NCBI RefSeq assembly: GCF_052857255.1 | Contig: NC_135498.1 | Location: 165,659,255 to 165,723,254, forward strand | Reading direction: 5' to 3' | Origin: Amblyomma americanum | Lineage: Eukaryota > Arthropoda > Arachnida > Ixodida > Ixodidae | Length of the DNA: 64,000 bases | Part shown: positions 1 to 11,597 of the stretch, one piece after another | How the letters are laid out: each line of letters starts with the position of its first letter | Position numbering within the stretch: position 1 is the stretch's first letter | Notes under the pieces: model-generated | The model's input: only the letters and a program-made list of their open reading frames with translations | The model's database searches: none | What the model was told of the DNA's origin: nothing | Program-made: the position numbers and the translations under genes

Positions 1-815
1 GGGAAGCTGTGGGTGCCTTCCCGGCGATAGCCCACGACAAAGGGGGGGGAGGGAAAGAATGTTGTCTTCGCGGTAGCGCATAGCGTCCGGCTGTGGTACG
101 GCGCGCTCTGGCCCGCTGACAGCTCCCTTGTCCTGGAATGTGCCCGGAAATTGGGGAGGATAAAGCCTGTTTCCCCCGGGGCGGCGGCGGGTCCGGTTGT
201 TCTGGTCGTCACTCAAAGAGCATGGCTGGGTAATTGATGATGCCGCTGTCACGGGTCTCCGTCTACGCCGCGCCGTCGAACGTGGATCCTCGTAGCACAC
301 ACGGAATGTCACACTCGCTCACCCTCCAGAAGAATGTTCTCCGAACATTTTGAGTCCACGCAGCTCCCCTTGTCTTTCTGAATCGCCTCGCACAGTGCGT
401 CCGACAAAACACTTTTCGCTGCACTCAACACCACTGCACAACACCATATGCCTCCGCTGTCAATACTGGCGTCTCCAGGGGCAGCACTGATCTTCTTTTA
501 CAGATAAACATGAAACTCAGCACCCAAGCCTCTCTTTCTAGTCCAAACTGGACGAAATAAATTTACCACAGTTATAAAGGAGCTCCCACTTCTAGCACGA
601 TCACGGCACAGACAAAAATATAGATAACGAAAGGAAGTAGGGCAGGTTCTGCATGCGCTCCGCATGCTCTCCTGTGAAGGTGTTACTTAATGACAGAAAG
701 GTTTAACTACCAACTCCGATAACTTAACACATAAGCACATAGCAATGTTATGAGCTGTGGCATTACACAATTCTAACCAGTTCAAACTCCGCTCTGTTTA
801 CGCCATTAGTCCGAC
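1..815. other. 3' flank of Ty3/gypsy element, no gene
   Basis: No open frame of note. Because the integrase ORF next door runs on the minus strand and stops at 816, this stretch should hold the element's 3' untranslated region and possibly part of its 3' LTR. I cannot place LTR edges, a polypurine tract or a primer site. A short palindrome (GCATGCG/CGCATGC arms near 650-668) is the only local structure seen. Confidence 0.4.
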
Positions 816-2345
816 TTAGCTTTCCCGATTTCGCAGCGGATATCGGCCTTCATGAGTCATACTAAGTAAGTCTGTGCCCCTTTGTCTGCTTTGGGACTCG
901 CGAGGGCTCGTGGCAGGAGCCTCTCCTGGCGTTATCTGCGCGGCAACCTCGCGCGCTTCTTCTTCTAGCAATGCATGAAGTAAATCCGGTGGCATTCTGG
1001 CCGTCACCTCTGGCGCCTGCCGAACAAATGCAGGAGAGGGCGTTTCTTGCGAACTATCTGCGCGCTCCGCTTCACTTCTGTCCCCATCAAAATCCGCGCT
1101 TTCCCTTTCCTCATTTCGTGAATACTGAACCGGTGCCGACTTGAGGCGATTTGCGTGTATCCTTATCAAGCGCCGGTTCACGTCTCGGACTCTGAAGTTT
1201 ACCGGAGAAAGCTTCTCGACAACCTCGCACGGTCCTCTCCACTTCGTCTGGAACTTACGAGCTAGCCCAATCTGCCTTTGGCAGTTTTCAATGTACACGC
1301 TGTCCCCCACATTAAACGGCGCGTCTCTAGCACTGCGATCGTGCACCTCCTTCCTGCGCTTCGCCGCTTTCTTTAAGGCCTCCTTTGCGATGTCCCTCGC
1401 CACTTGCAAGCGCGATTCTAGCTCCACCTTATAGTCGTCCAGTGAAGCGTATGGGACACGACGGGGCCCCTCTGGCACTTCACTAGGCTGGTCCGGGTCT
1501 CGGCCGTAGAGAAGAAAGAATGGCGATTCGCCCGTGCTCTCGTGTGCTGCGGAATTGTAGGCAAACATTGCATACGGGAGCCACAAATCCCAGTCCCGCT
1601 GGTCGCGCGAAACAAAATGCGACAGGAACCCGGCCACGGTTTGGTTCAGTCGCTCCACCGCGCCGTTGCAAGCCGGATGGTACGGTGTTGTCTGCTTCTT
1701 AGCGATCTTAAGCAGCTCGCAAACTCTCCTCATTAGCTGCGACACGAAGTTCGTTCCCCGATCTGTCAAGAGTTGCCTCGGGGGTCCATGTCGGAGCACT
1801 ATCTGTTCGACAAATGCTCTTGCAACCGTGTCTGCCTTCTGATCTGGGAGTGCTACCGCTTCCGCGTATTTTGAAAGGTGGTCGACAAATACTAAAATGT
1901 ACTTGTTTCCGGAAGTGGTCGTGGGCAATGGGCCCATTATGTCCATACCTGTCCGCTCGAAGGGAGCCGAAACCTCAGGGAACGGCTGAATTGGAGCTGG
2001 TCTTCGTCCCTTGGGTGTTTTTCTTTCGAGACAGGAATGACACTTCGCACAGTAGTCTCTAACATCCTGTCGCATGCCACTCCAAAAGTACAAACGCTCC
2101 ACACGCCTGCGTGTCTTCGCTACGCCAAAATGACCGGCGCATGGCGCATCGTGAAACGCGCGAAGAACACTTTCTGTCCACGACCGAGGTATGACGACTC
2201 TCTCCCAAGCGGTTTTCTCTAATCTCCCTTTCCTGGTTGACCTCGTGCGCCGACACAGGGTGCCGTTTTTGTCAATGAAATAACCTAGCTGTTCAGGGTG
2301 AGACGGCAAACAGCCATTTTCTGCACATAAACGTGTGTGCTTCAA
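816..2345 (-). CDS. Ty3/gypsy integrase, 5'-truncated pol fragment
   Basis: Open frame of 509 codons with the full retroviral-type integrase layout; the enzyme inserts element cDNA into the genome. An HHCC zinc finger lies at about residues 65-102 (H65, H72, C99, C102). The catalytic core follows with D135 (in MDIMGPL), D195 (in LLTDRGTNF) and E231 (in NGAVERLN), giving DD35E spacing. A basic C-terminal domain of the gypsy WRGP type follows near residue 365. The protease, RT and RNase H that normally precede integrase are absent. The frame opens at a TTG just after a stop at about 2353 rather than at a methionine, so this is the tail of a pol polyprotein cut at its 5' side. The core has no internal stop, so the insertion is not very old. 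The strand-opposite frames here are shadows. Confidence 0.88.
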   Translation of the reverse strand: MKHTRLCAENGCLPSHPEQLGYFIDKNGTLCRRTRSTRKGRLEKTAWERVVIPRSWTESVLRAFHDAPCAGHFGVAKTRRRVERLYFWSGMRQDVRDYCAKCHSCLERKTPKGRRPAPIQPFPEVSAPFERTGMDIMGPLPTTTSGNKYILVFVDHLSKYAEAVALPDQKADTVARAFVEQIVLRHGPPRQLLTDRGTNFVSQLMRRVCELLKIAKKQTTPYHPACNGAVERLNQTVAGFLSHFVSRDQRDWDLWLPYAMFAYNSAAHESTGESPFFLLYGRDPDQPSEVPEGPRRVPYASLDDYKVELESRLQVARDIAKEALKKAAKRRKEVHDRSARDAPFNVGDSVYIENCQRQIGLARKFQTKWRGPCEVVEKLSPVNFRVRDVNRRLIRIHANRLKSAPVQYSRNEERESADFDGDRSEAERADSSQETPSPAFVRQAPEVTARMPPDLLHALLEEEAREVAAQITPGEAPATSPRESQSRQRGTDLLSMTHEGRYPLRNRES

Positions 2346-2932
2346 GACGCGCTAGAAAAAATATCGTGCAGCACAGTCGTTAGAATATGCGACACTTGCA
2401 GCATCCTGCGTGCCAGATTTACGCTTCTCGTGTACAAAATGTGGTCTAGAAATCTTTAACCAAGAATTAAAAAATGCGCAGGAAACCACTGCTGTGTGAA
2501 ACCAAACACAGGATGGTTACCAAAAAGTAACGCTCGCGCGAGTTTTTTTTTATTTTGCTTAATCACTGCCGAGCTGAGGTTATGCACAATTTCATATATT
2601 CACTAGTCTGCCAAATGCGTTTCGTTATTTTGCAGAGGGGGCCAAGAAACTACCCTTCTCGTTTATTTCTACCAACATGCCTCTAGCGTTGTCCATTTCG
2701 GTGGCATTTAAAGTGCCAAAAAATACCACGTGACTGTGCTCATGCGTTGTCATATTGCAGCGCTCCCAGTCATTTTTGAAATAAGGAAAGGTGTGTGCAG
2801 GGCGTGGCCAAGTGAGCGGTCGATTTTTGCTCGACGGAATGCACAAAGTTAGAAAATCAAGAAAACAGAAGCTGCTTTCAATAGCATGACTTTACTGCTT
2901 TCCCTTCATTTTTTTTCTGTGTGATTTCTCAA
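2311..2932. repeat. Duplicated segment, copy A, left part
   Basis: Matches 60563-61194 base for base with scattered differences, starting inside the gypsy integrase N-terminal codons and continuing through non-coding AT-rich DNA up to the P-type transposon. No gene is seen in it. The match resumes at 8209, right after the transposon, which shows the transposon arrived after the duplication, or was lost cleanly from copy B. Confidence 0.85.
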
Positions 2933-2953
2933 ACAGCGCCTCCTCTATTTTTA
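2933..2953 (+). repeat. Left terminal inverted repeat of P-type transposon
   Basis: 21 bp, exact reverse complement of 8188-8208. The first base may belong to the flank, because the target duplication is ambiguous by one or two bases. Confidence 0.92.
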
Positions 2954-3354
2954 CAATGCCATCCGAATCGCCCGCTTCGCAATGGGAGCCGCCGGTACGC
3001 CTCACTTCCGTTAGTTGCCGCGCTGCGACGCTACCCAGATGGTTGGACTGCTTGCGTCATGCTTACGTATAGGCGCGCGCTGTTGGCATTCTGGTTATCG
3101 CTCTGCTCCTCTCCTACCTATTGCGTCTGTCAGATTCTGGCTTCGTACCCCTTCTTGTGCAGCTCTTGTTTCATCCGCGGCGCGGCGCTTTTTCCAGCGC
3201 CAGCGGCTGGAGCTTTGCTCACTGTTCGCAGAGGCGGGCTGAGGCGTTCGCGCCGCTGATCACTTGACGATTGCGGCTGGCATATTTGAGGCGCTGCTTG
3301 GAGTGTTTGCGCCACTTATAAATACGAAAGCAACTATAGGCTCATGACTACAGG

Positions 3355-3565
3355 GCCGATTCGGACAAAATCTATGTCCAACCTAATATCACTACGGCCA
3401 ACACGATGGTGACCTCCAAATTTGACCTCCCCACCCCCGAAATATGAATTCGACAGATTTGGACCAAAATCGATTTTCAACCTAATTTCACAGCGACGAA
3501 TACGATAGTGACCTCCAAATTTGGCCTAGGCCACTCCAAAATTTGCCCCCACCTCGAAATATGAC
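3355..3565. repeat. Imperfect tandem repeat, two units of about 100 bp
   Basis: Two diverged units follow each other. Each contains a GACCTCCAAATTTG-type core and a CGAAATATGA ending, with a TCCAACCTAAT/TTCAACCTAAT block between. It lies in the non-coding left half of the P-type transposon. A weak match in inverse orientation occurs near 45100-45200. Confidence 0.6.
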
Positions 3566-4426
3566 CTAGAAGCAGACATTCACCCAGCTGGTTACGTTAC
3601 ATTCAAGTAAAGATATTAGAAAATTCATAAAGAATTCCGCACTCTTTATTCAATATCTCCACCACACATCAGCGACACAAGCAGCAACACCGCGCAAAAT
3701 GTTTTCGCCTCACCGCACTTTCGGTCAACAAAGTGCCCCCCCCCCCCCCCCCTGAATATTTGCTGTTCCTTGCAGACGAATAAAGCGTTGCAAGCTGTTA
3801 CTTTACTTCGTTTCGTGGCCGCATTGTTAAACAAAATTGTTTTGTGCCGGTAAATGACGTGGTCCACGAAGCTGACAAACTGTTGTGATCGTGGCAGCAG
3901 TAAAATGGCACCATTTAATTATGTGCCTTACGTCTGCTGCTTTCAGTTTTGCGTGAAGTCTGGGAGTTTTTAAGCTTATCTGTGTGGAGCTGAAGAATTC
4001 ACGGCATAGAATGTATAAAAGAAGGTGGTGTTTACGTACGTTTATTTACATATATTTACAACTATATACAGTAATAGCACATACAACACCTTGCATGTGT
4101 CTGATGCTATATAAATTACAAGTCTTTGCATCTACAGCCATTTACACTTACAGAATTCCTGTCTATTAACTTTCATTTACAGTCAAACGAAATTTTCAGT
4201 GCAGGACAACCACTTTCGTACACGGGAGCAGGACGAAGCACCTCGTACGCGAGCGAATCGCAATAGCGAACGAAACAAAACTCACCTAACGCCCGGATGA
4301 AGCCGCAGCTATCTCTCTGTACTGGGCTAGCTCCATCATCTAGCTCTTATATATGGCTGGCCGGGCTCAGTAATAAAAGTGATGCCACCTTTACCAACAT
4401 ACGTGCACCCTCAACATCACATATAG
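3566..4426. other. Non-coding left interior of P-type transposon
   Basis: No supported gene. Contains a run of 17 C (3736-3752) and an AT-rich TATTTACA stretch (about 4040-4160). The transposase stop codon is at its right edge. Confidence 0.5.
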
Positions 4427-7400
4427 TCACAGTTTGAGCACTTTGCGTGAGAGTGGCTTTTTCGCGTATAATTTGGCGACAGACTTCTGGTCCGTAATAT
4501 CAAGGGCATGGTTGCTAAGGAGGGGCCTAATAAACTTCGTGCATAAAAGCTCTAAAAACATTCTTCTGTGAGCAAGGCCTTCGTTGTCACACACCAGCAC
4601 AAGAGCCTTCATCAAAACTTTAACAGCGTGTTCGGACGCTCATTCTGAGTGGCTTGGTAGTGGCCTTTCTGTGTTGCAGCACAACGTCCACAAAGGCCTT
4701 AAGCGCCATCAACACAGAAACAAGTTCCTTTGTAGGGTATTTCAGCCCTCCACGATCTTGTCATTTGATGAGGCAGTCGATCGGCGAGTCTCCGACTGGC
4801 TTTTGTACAAGTTGAATGCAGCGTTCGCAGCTCCAGTTTTCTGTTATAACTCGAACGATGCATTCGCCAACCATCGAGATGCTGGCTAACTCTGGATCCG
4901 GAAGGCGATGACTTGGAGATATGCACAGTTGCAATAGTTTTTCCTCGGCGGCAGTGGGAAAAAAAGCTTTTGTCGAACAACTATTGGAGGTCACTTTAGC
5001 AGAAATGGCAGTGACACTGCAGAATGATGTAGAGCAGTTCACAGTGCTTGACATCGAGGAAGACACGATGCCTGTTTTTAGCATCTGTTCCAGTCCTGAT
5101 ATTACACTGGCCACATCCATAGTGTCGTTGCAACCAGCGGACCTTTCGCAAAAATCCGAATAATGCCTCAATTGGATCACTGGAAAACTTTGGAGTGAAC
5201 ACAAATTTGAAGCCCTTGTCCTTCAATAAAAAACGTATGCACTCCACATTCGATTTGGTGCTGAGCAGGAGTGCGTGGTGTGTCTCATTGCTGAGGTAGC
5301 TCCCTTGGCTGCTTTCTTCTTTCAGCCTCGACAGGTAAGAAATGAACTCGTGCTCGAGCCATTCTAGTCTCGGGTCCTCGGCGTCGGTGAACGGTCGGCT
5401 ATCCGGGTCGTTCTTGTGAATGTGTTGCGTTGTATTGCTAACATCCATGAGGACGAACCACCGGCGCATTACCAGCATGAATTCGACCGTTGTGCCCACT
5501 AACACGAACTCCGCATCGCATGTGTGTCCGGCCTGTCTTTTCATGTATTCCAGGGCTGCTGCAACCGGAGGGGAAAAATCTGTACAGCAGTCTTCACGCT
5601 CATCTTCTCGATGTTGGGCGGATACAAGTGGCGACGCGTGAGGAACCTCACCGACTTCACTGTTGAGCCTCGCTGCATTTTGTAGAGCTTCTTCAGCGTT
5701 GTCGCAGTAATCTGTTTTGTTGCCTCCATAATCTTTGCCATGAACTGCGACCTTACATTCTTTATGATGTAGCTCTGGTCGAATGCAAGGAAAATGCGCC
5801 TGGACTCGTCCAAAGGGTGTGGAGCAATGGCCGTGGCAGCCCCTTTGCAGAGGATGCCCATTGCAGCGACATTGCTTTTATGGTTGTCACCAAGCGCACG
5901 ATAATAATAATATTAATTGGTTTTTGGGGAAAGGAAATGGCTCAGTATCTGTCTTATATATCGTTGGACACCTGAACCGCGCCGTAAGGGAAGGGATAAA
6001 GGAGGGAGTGAAAGAAGAAAGGAAGAAGAGGTGCCGTAGTGGAGGGCTCCGGAATAATTTCGACCACCTGGGATCTTTAACGTGCACTGACATCGCACAG
6101 CACGTGCCTTAGCGTTTTTCCTCCATAAAAACACAGCCGCCGCGGTCGGGTTCGAACCCGGGAACTCCGGATCAGTAGTCGAGCGCACTAACCACTGAGC
6201 CACCGCGGCGGGTAAGCGCACGATCTCAAAACCAATTTCTTCAGTTATCTTGATGACGTACGTCATGGTCACAGCAAGCTGGACTCCGGTGCTAACTTTC
6301 GTGACGAAATAGGCGACAGGAATCTTAAAGCGTGCGCTAAGACCACAGAGCAAAAAAACACAGCAAACTGTTGGCAAGTTCATCATTTTCGGTGCCCACC
6401 AAGTGCTGTAACTCTGTGCTCATGTCGACTTCTCCCAAAAAAGCGTCACGCTGCTTATGATACAGGAGCCGTTCCTTGACTCTAATTTCATCAACTATTA
6501 AGCTGCATGCTCTTGCCTGAGAGCAGTTAGGGTCAGCAATTCTGCCTCCAGCCTGCAGCGTACGACAGTACTGAAACCGACTTGTCCGGCTGCGAATCCA
6601 AGCTACTTTTGCAAAGTGCTCCGGCAAGGAAAACGAATGAGGCATTCTGATTGCGTGTATTCGTATGCTTTTGCAGAGAGGCTGCGGAGGATGGTCGAAT
6701 ATCTGATTGTCGCTTCCGACCATGACGGCCGTTTTCGTCCGTAGTTCTTCACTAGATCGTGCAGAATGACGCTTGCAGATCGTTTTCCATGGAGGCTTCT
6801 ACAATTCTCAAGAATGCGCTCACATCCAGTATCTTCTTTCAACTTGCGCACCTCTTCCTTGTAACGTACCATCGTTTGCGTAAGGGTGTTTATCTTTGTA
6901 GAAGGGCTCTTTCTTTACTTTTCCATTTCTGAAACTTGTTTTGATGGGGTCCATCTGACAGCTATAACTTCTTTTCAGTAACGGTGTTACGTTTCGGCGC
7001 ACGGACACTCTGTTGGCGTCCCTCTGACCACTGCCAGGCAGTGAAAGCGCGTTTGTTGCAGTATACATCGCTTGCGGGTGGGTGCAGGGATGAGAGAAGT
7101 GGTAGGTTTCAAAAGCGTGTTCACAGAAGGTGATCCCACGACCAACAAGCTCGGGGGTGCATGGTTGTGTTGCCGAGATACATCTGCCGAACTGGTCATT
7201 TCTGCGCAAGGTGTAACTACGGTCACAGCGTTGAGTGTTCCTGGCTCTGTAGACGTTCCTTCAGCCGTCGACGTAAAATCCTGTGAGATGTTGTGCAAGG
7301 ATGGTACTGAAGAGGCGACAGAGCTGGTTACATCCATATGGTCACCGGTGACGTAAGGAACAGGACCACCAAACGTGCCTCCCGCAGCATCATCACAAGT

Positions 7401-7793
7401 GGTTTGGAGCTCTTCCTTGCGAGGCTTTTGACTGCTACGCCGTCCTCGTCGAGTTCGTGTCCCGCCTCTGACAGACGTTTGTCTGGAATATAACTGCAGC
7501 TTCCAGGCGAGCTCGCTGCTTGCATTTGCGGGGCACATGAGGTGAGAATACTCGGAGCCGACCCTTTTTTTCAGTATGCGCCTCTTGCAGCCCTCTCTGA
7601 AGTCCTCAGGTAGAAAATGCTTGCTGCGGACGATGGAACGAGACGGCGCGTAGTTGGGTGGCAAGTCCTTGCGTCCGATCACTTTCAGCCATTGCGCACG
7701 CAGCACATCGTCACTGGTAATCTCGTGAAACGAGACATTAGCATCGATGCTGTCTGTCCTTGACCTGCACGATGGCACACAGCAGTAACGCAT
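4427..7793 (-). pseudogene. P-type transposase with N-terminal THAP domain, broken
   Basis: Start ATG at 7793 (MRYCCVPSC). Residues 1-85 form a THAP zinc finger: the CCVPSC cysteines, W in RAQWLKVIGRKD, C-terminal HF in SKHFLPEDF; THAP domains bind the transposon ends. After a frameshift near 7000-6870 come a short coiled coil and a conserved block (WSEATIRYS, LSAKAYEY, LIRFPCRSTLQ). Another piece at 6337-6723 holds the first catalytic aspartate in CSLIVDE and RLLYHKQRD. The RNase H-like fold continues to about 6230, is cut by a SINE, and resumes with GDNHKSN and FDQSYIIKN. The tail carries DPIEALFGFLR, GCNDTMDVASV and the terminal SRKVLKL before the stop at 4427. At least four frame changes plus the SINE make it non-functional. 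THAP9/P relationship rests on motif order. Confidence 0.85.
5903..6213 (-). mobile_element. Ruka-like tRNA-derived SINE with target duplication
   Basis: On the minus strand: tRNA-like head with A box (GTGGCTCAGTGGTTAG) and B box (GGTTCGAACCC), then the body with GTGCACGTTAAAGATCCC, ending in an ATT/AAT-rich tail. AAGCGCACGAT is duplicated exactly on both sides (5892-5902 and 6214-6224). Pol III transcription from the head is expected by family. It interrupts the P-type transposase. Confidence 0.93.
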
Positions 7794-8169
7794 CGTGCAC
7801 CAAAAAATGGAATCACGCAGACTGCACTGTATCACCTTAGGAAAAGAATCAAGGAATACTAGGTAAAAGCTAGCTTGCAAGCTTTGAAGCTGAAGACGTG
7901 AACACGTATCTTATCTCGAGCAGTTACTGAACCGGTCGGTATGAAAATTCGCTTTGGTCACGCTCACTCATCGATGTTACGATGACTGCGTCTGACCACG
8001 TGCTGAAGCGGACATGATTTTTGTTTTATATGCCTCTTCTTCTACCAGCGCTTTTCCATTTTTGTATCGCTTTCTGAGGCGTTTTTTGCCGTCAGCACCG
8101 AGCAGAACGTCCGTACAGTGAGTCGCCGAAAGTGAGTTTCCTACGTACGCACCCCTAAACAGTTTTTCC

Positions 8170-8207
8170 CAGCGCGCCCTCTATTTCTAAAAATAGAGGA
8201 GGCGCTG
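8170..8207. repeat. Palindromic right terminus of P-type transposon
   Basis: CAGCGCGCCCTCTATTT at 8170-8186 is an inverted near-copy (2 mismatches in 17) of the right terminal repeat beside it, so the right end alone can fold into a hairpin. The left end lacks this. Confidence 0.8.
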
Positions 8208-8208
8208 T
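8188..8208 (-). repeat. Right terminal inverted repeat of P-type transposon
   Basis: 21 bp, exact reverse complement of 2933-2953, followed by CTCAA. Confidence 0.92.
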
Positions 8209-8898
8209 CTCAATGAAGGCTTTCTCCGAAGTGGTCCTTGGTGGTTTTCTGTCGCTTACTACAAATAACCGCGAGCCTTTTCAACTTCTGGGAAAATGTA
8301 CTGACGCACTTTAGATAATATGCTGACAGGTGTGTCCCCGCTTAAATCGACCCTAAAAGCGGTCATTTCTCTTTCAACAGAGGAAAAGGAAACGTTAAAG
8401 CAGCAACGTGGTTTTTTTAGAATTTTGCGGGCTGTCTTTAAATTTTCAAAAAAAAAAGAATTGCATCAGCGGATTCTTAACGCCTTGTTCTATTTAACGA
8501 AGCACATAAAGTGAATATAAAATTTTTTTGCGCTATTCTCCTTTCCAATGCTGCTCATGCCAAGGTAAGTACACGGAAAAGCCAGCTGGAACATGCCACG
8601 GCTGGCAGGTGGCGAAGTGAGACACATCACGCTATGCATTGGTAGGTATGGGTGCTGGTGCATGGCTGCTCGGAATGGTATTAATACGCTAACGCATTTT
8701 GAGAGCTAAAGATAATAACGTGTCCTACAAGTATTCGGAGCTGAACTGAAATACTTCTAAGCGGTTTTTCTCCCATTACTTGGCCGTAAGTGGCATTACA
8801 TACACTTCAATCTGTAAACAGACTGACTATATCATCCCAATTATGTGTCTCAAATATTGTATCCGCCCTTTCATAGGCCCTAAACATAAGTTTGTAAT
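8209..8898. repeat. Duplicated segment, copy A, middle part
   Basis: Continuation of the duplication, matching 61195-61886. A 64-codon frame at 8320-8514 is broken in copy B by a stop and indels, so it is not a conserved gene. No other feature seen. Confidence 0.8.
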
Positions 8899-10199
8899 GT
8901 TTATTTATTTGTTAAAATACCCTAAGGGCTTTTCGGAGAGGCTATCACGTAGGGGTGACATACGAAGCACTTCGATAACACTTTGCTCAAAATCAAAGGC
9001 GCAGAAAAAAGAGACACAAAAAATACAGGCATCATCTTCAGAAGTACAGTAAATAAACAATAACATCAACTCTAGAGTGCAAATAGAACCGCGTAAAAAT
9101 TCAAACAGCTTGGGTTATGAATACCAAACCAACGTAGAAAGGAGAAAAATGAATGGAGACGAAAATCTGAAAGAAGGTAGTGGTATTCAAGGGAGTACAA
9201 AAGAAGAATTAATAACTATATAAAAGTACAGTGGTGCACAGGGATATCACCTTCTGATGAGAGTATGCAGCATATTGAGAAATTTGTCTGTGTAAACCTC
9301 GGCAGCAATATCTGATGATAGGTTATTCCAGTTCTAGGTATGAATAATTCTACGTAAAGTGATGACTGACAGGCTGGGCTATTGAATTTATTTTGACGGA
9401 CAGGCTGGGCGATTGATTTTTTTAAGGATGATCACGGCGAGAGGAAATGAGGCAATGTGGCTGAAAGAAGTCGTCATGCGAAATGTCGTGGTCATAAAGC
9501 TTGTGAAACAGAGATAGGCGAATGTGTTTTCGTCGTAGTGATATTCGATATAATTCGACATGATTGTTTAGATATTACACTGCTATACAGAGCATAGTCC
9601 GAGAAAATGAAGCGAAAAGCACGGCGTGGCAGTGATTGAATGTTACGTATCACATCATCATGGCTCTGTTACGTATCACATAATCATGGCTCTGTACATG
9701 CATATTCAACTTTAGGTCTGATTAAGGTGGTGCATGCGAGCTTTTTAAGTGTGAGGGTGCTTGCCTTAGTCGGCGTTTCATGATTCCGAGTGAGCGATTA
9801 GAAGTCACAAGAGTAACGTGGATGTGATGACGCCATGTTAGATCCGTTTGAAGATTTACTGCTAGGCATTTGTATGCGATAGAAAGCTCTAGAATATTGT
9901 TATCTATGTATGAGGTTGGAATGTTGGAAGAGGAAGGTCTAAACGACGTTCACTCAGTTTTGGTATGATTTAGTGTCATTTTCCAGTCAGAACATCACAT
10001 ATTATTCGCGTTTTTGTCTGATTGCAACACTTGTTGGTCAGTTTCAGTAGTAATTTTAGGGTAAATAACATAGTCACCGGCAAACAGTCTTACACGGGGC
10101 GAAATGTAGTTACGCAAATTATCGACATATATTACAAGCAATGTACTGCGGAAGAGCGATGGACGAAGCACATTCCCTTGTGGAACGCCGGACGTGACT
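8899..10199 (-). pseudogene. CR1-like LINE, 3' half (LINE-A, copy A)
   Basis: The 3' end on the minus strand terminates in AAATAAATAAA at about 8899, typical of CR1/L2-group LINEs here. It contains the decayed ORF2 C-terminus (a WNNLPSD-like block by comparison with 62237-62518) and the downstream half of RT. It stops abruptly at the TTAA insertion at 10200 and resumes at 17773. A 26-bp unit is tandemly duplicated near 9645-9700. Many stops; not functional. Confidence 0.8.
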
Positions 10200-10203
10200 T
10201 TAA

Positions 10204-11416
10204 AGGGACACTGAGGAGAACCATATCAAAATTTTTTTGTTAGCAATATCTGATAGTTCGGCATTTCATGGCTTTGTTGACGCTTGTCCGGGAGCGAAAG
10301 ATGCATTTATTTCAAAGAAATTTGGATTCGAAGTTGAAAAATGTTTTCCCGCCGCTCAGATTCAAACTCGAGAACTCTCATGACGACACGGAGAACTCTT
10401 ATGACGACACAGAATGGAGTGACGTGAAACGTGACGTAAACGGAGACTCCGTGATTTCTGGCGGCTAGCGGTGCGGTCTAGCAGCTGCCGAAATGAAAGC
10501 TACCGCCGCCGCACGTTGAAGGCATCTATCGGGGATCGCCACTGTCGCTTCGTTTACGTTTGCACCGGCGTCTTGCCAGCGTTACGATGGATCCCGTTCC
10601 CGAACCCGACGACATAGTTCTCGCAAAAACTCTGGCCTGCATTTCAGCGACCTCAGCCCCACAGAGCGTGCGATGCTTCTGAGGGAGCACGGTTAGGTTA
10701 GGCGCCGGCGGGTGGTTTCCCCCTTCCTCAGAGAGCAGCCGTTGCAAACGAAATATCATAACCCCAGTGCGGGGAGTCGCGAGGGGTGCGTTGCACCCAT
10801 CGGAGGCTGGCCGGGGTTTGGGGCCAACGGATTGTGATTCCTTGAACGGAGCGGTTGCACGGCGCAGCAAGCAGCGTCGAGGTCTCCCACGGTTGCAAGG
10901 GCCAAGTTATTTATTTATTTATTGCCACAAAAAACAAATGAGTGCTCGACGGCGGTCGCGTTTAAAGTCGACGGCTTGAAACCAAAGCTGGCGCACGACG
11001 CTTCAACGGCTTCCGCTAGATCCAACGGGTCCACTGGATCTGGCTCTCTCGCCAACTTGCACGTACCTTCAGATATGTACTGTGAATGGATTAAAATAGC
11101 CCAGCTAGAAAAGAACAGCTCCGCCGAACTGTCGCAGCTATTGAATATAACGCGCACCTCGCCGCGGAGCCGAATCGGTCTGGCCGGGCCGGCGGCGGCT
11201 GGCGCACTCGGCGCGAAATAGATACATGCTCCAATCTCCCCGCCAATGCGGTCAGAGTGCGCCGAAGCCGCCGAACGCGTCGGCGGTCAAGCGCAGTTGG
11301 AGTATAGAGGGTCTCGCTTTGACCGGCGTGACTTCGCCGTGCAGGGCGCGCGCGCGCGCGTCTCGCCGCAGCATAAACGCGCCTTAACTGAGCCTGCGCT
11401 TAACCGCTAACCAACG
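10204..11416. other. Left arm of TTAA element
   Basis: 1.2 kb before the nested LINE. Frames of 80-114 codons exist on both strands (10526-10870 minus, 10922-11221 plus, 10915-11157 minus), but none shows a known domain. A TTATTTATTTATTTATTG run at about 10906 and a CGCGCG run at about 11348 are low-complexity. No gene called. Confidence 0.45.
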
Positions 11417-11597
11417 TATTTATTTATTTATTTATTCACGTTGCCTCACAGGCTCCAAGCATGGAGTATTGTGTGAGGGGGGGATTACATAAATAGGGGT
11501 AATAACAGGAGCATGAATGACACGATTATATAATGCTGATTGACTGTTAGTACTCATTAAACAGTAAGAACATCATTATACAATAGTTATTGACGCG

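Larger units (their letters stand above)
2933..8208 (-). mobile_element. P-type (THAP) DNA transposon, 5276 bp, defective
   Basis: Bounded by perfect 21-bp terminal inverted repeats beginning ACAGCGCCTCCTCTATTT (2933-2953 and 8188-8208). CTCAA is repeated immediately outside both ends (2928-2932 and 8209-8213). If the ends are taken one base inside, TCTCAAA and TCTCAAT flank the element. The homologous empty site at about 61190-61200 reads straight through, so the boundaries are independently supported. P elements normally duplicate 8 bp, so the short duplication is atypical. It encodes one transposase on the minus strand, now broken. About 1.5 kb between the transposase end and the left terminus is non-coding. 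Confidence 0.88.

Noticed and set aside
3..815. Defined 3' LTR of the gypsy element
   Set aside because: No second copy in the window and no clear TG...CA edges, polypurine tract or target duplication, so limits would be invented.
8320..8514. 64-codon frame in the duplicated segment
   Set aside because: Broken by indels and a stop in copy B (61313-61500).
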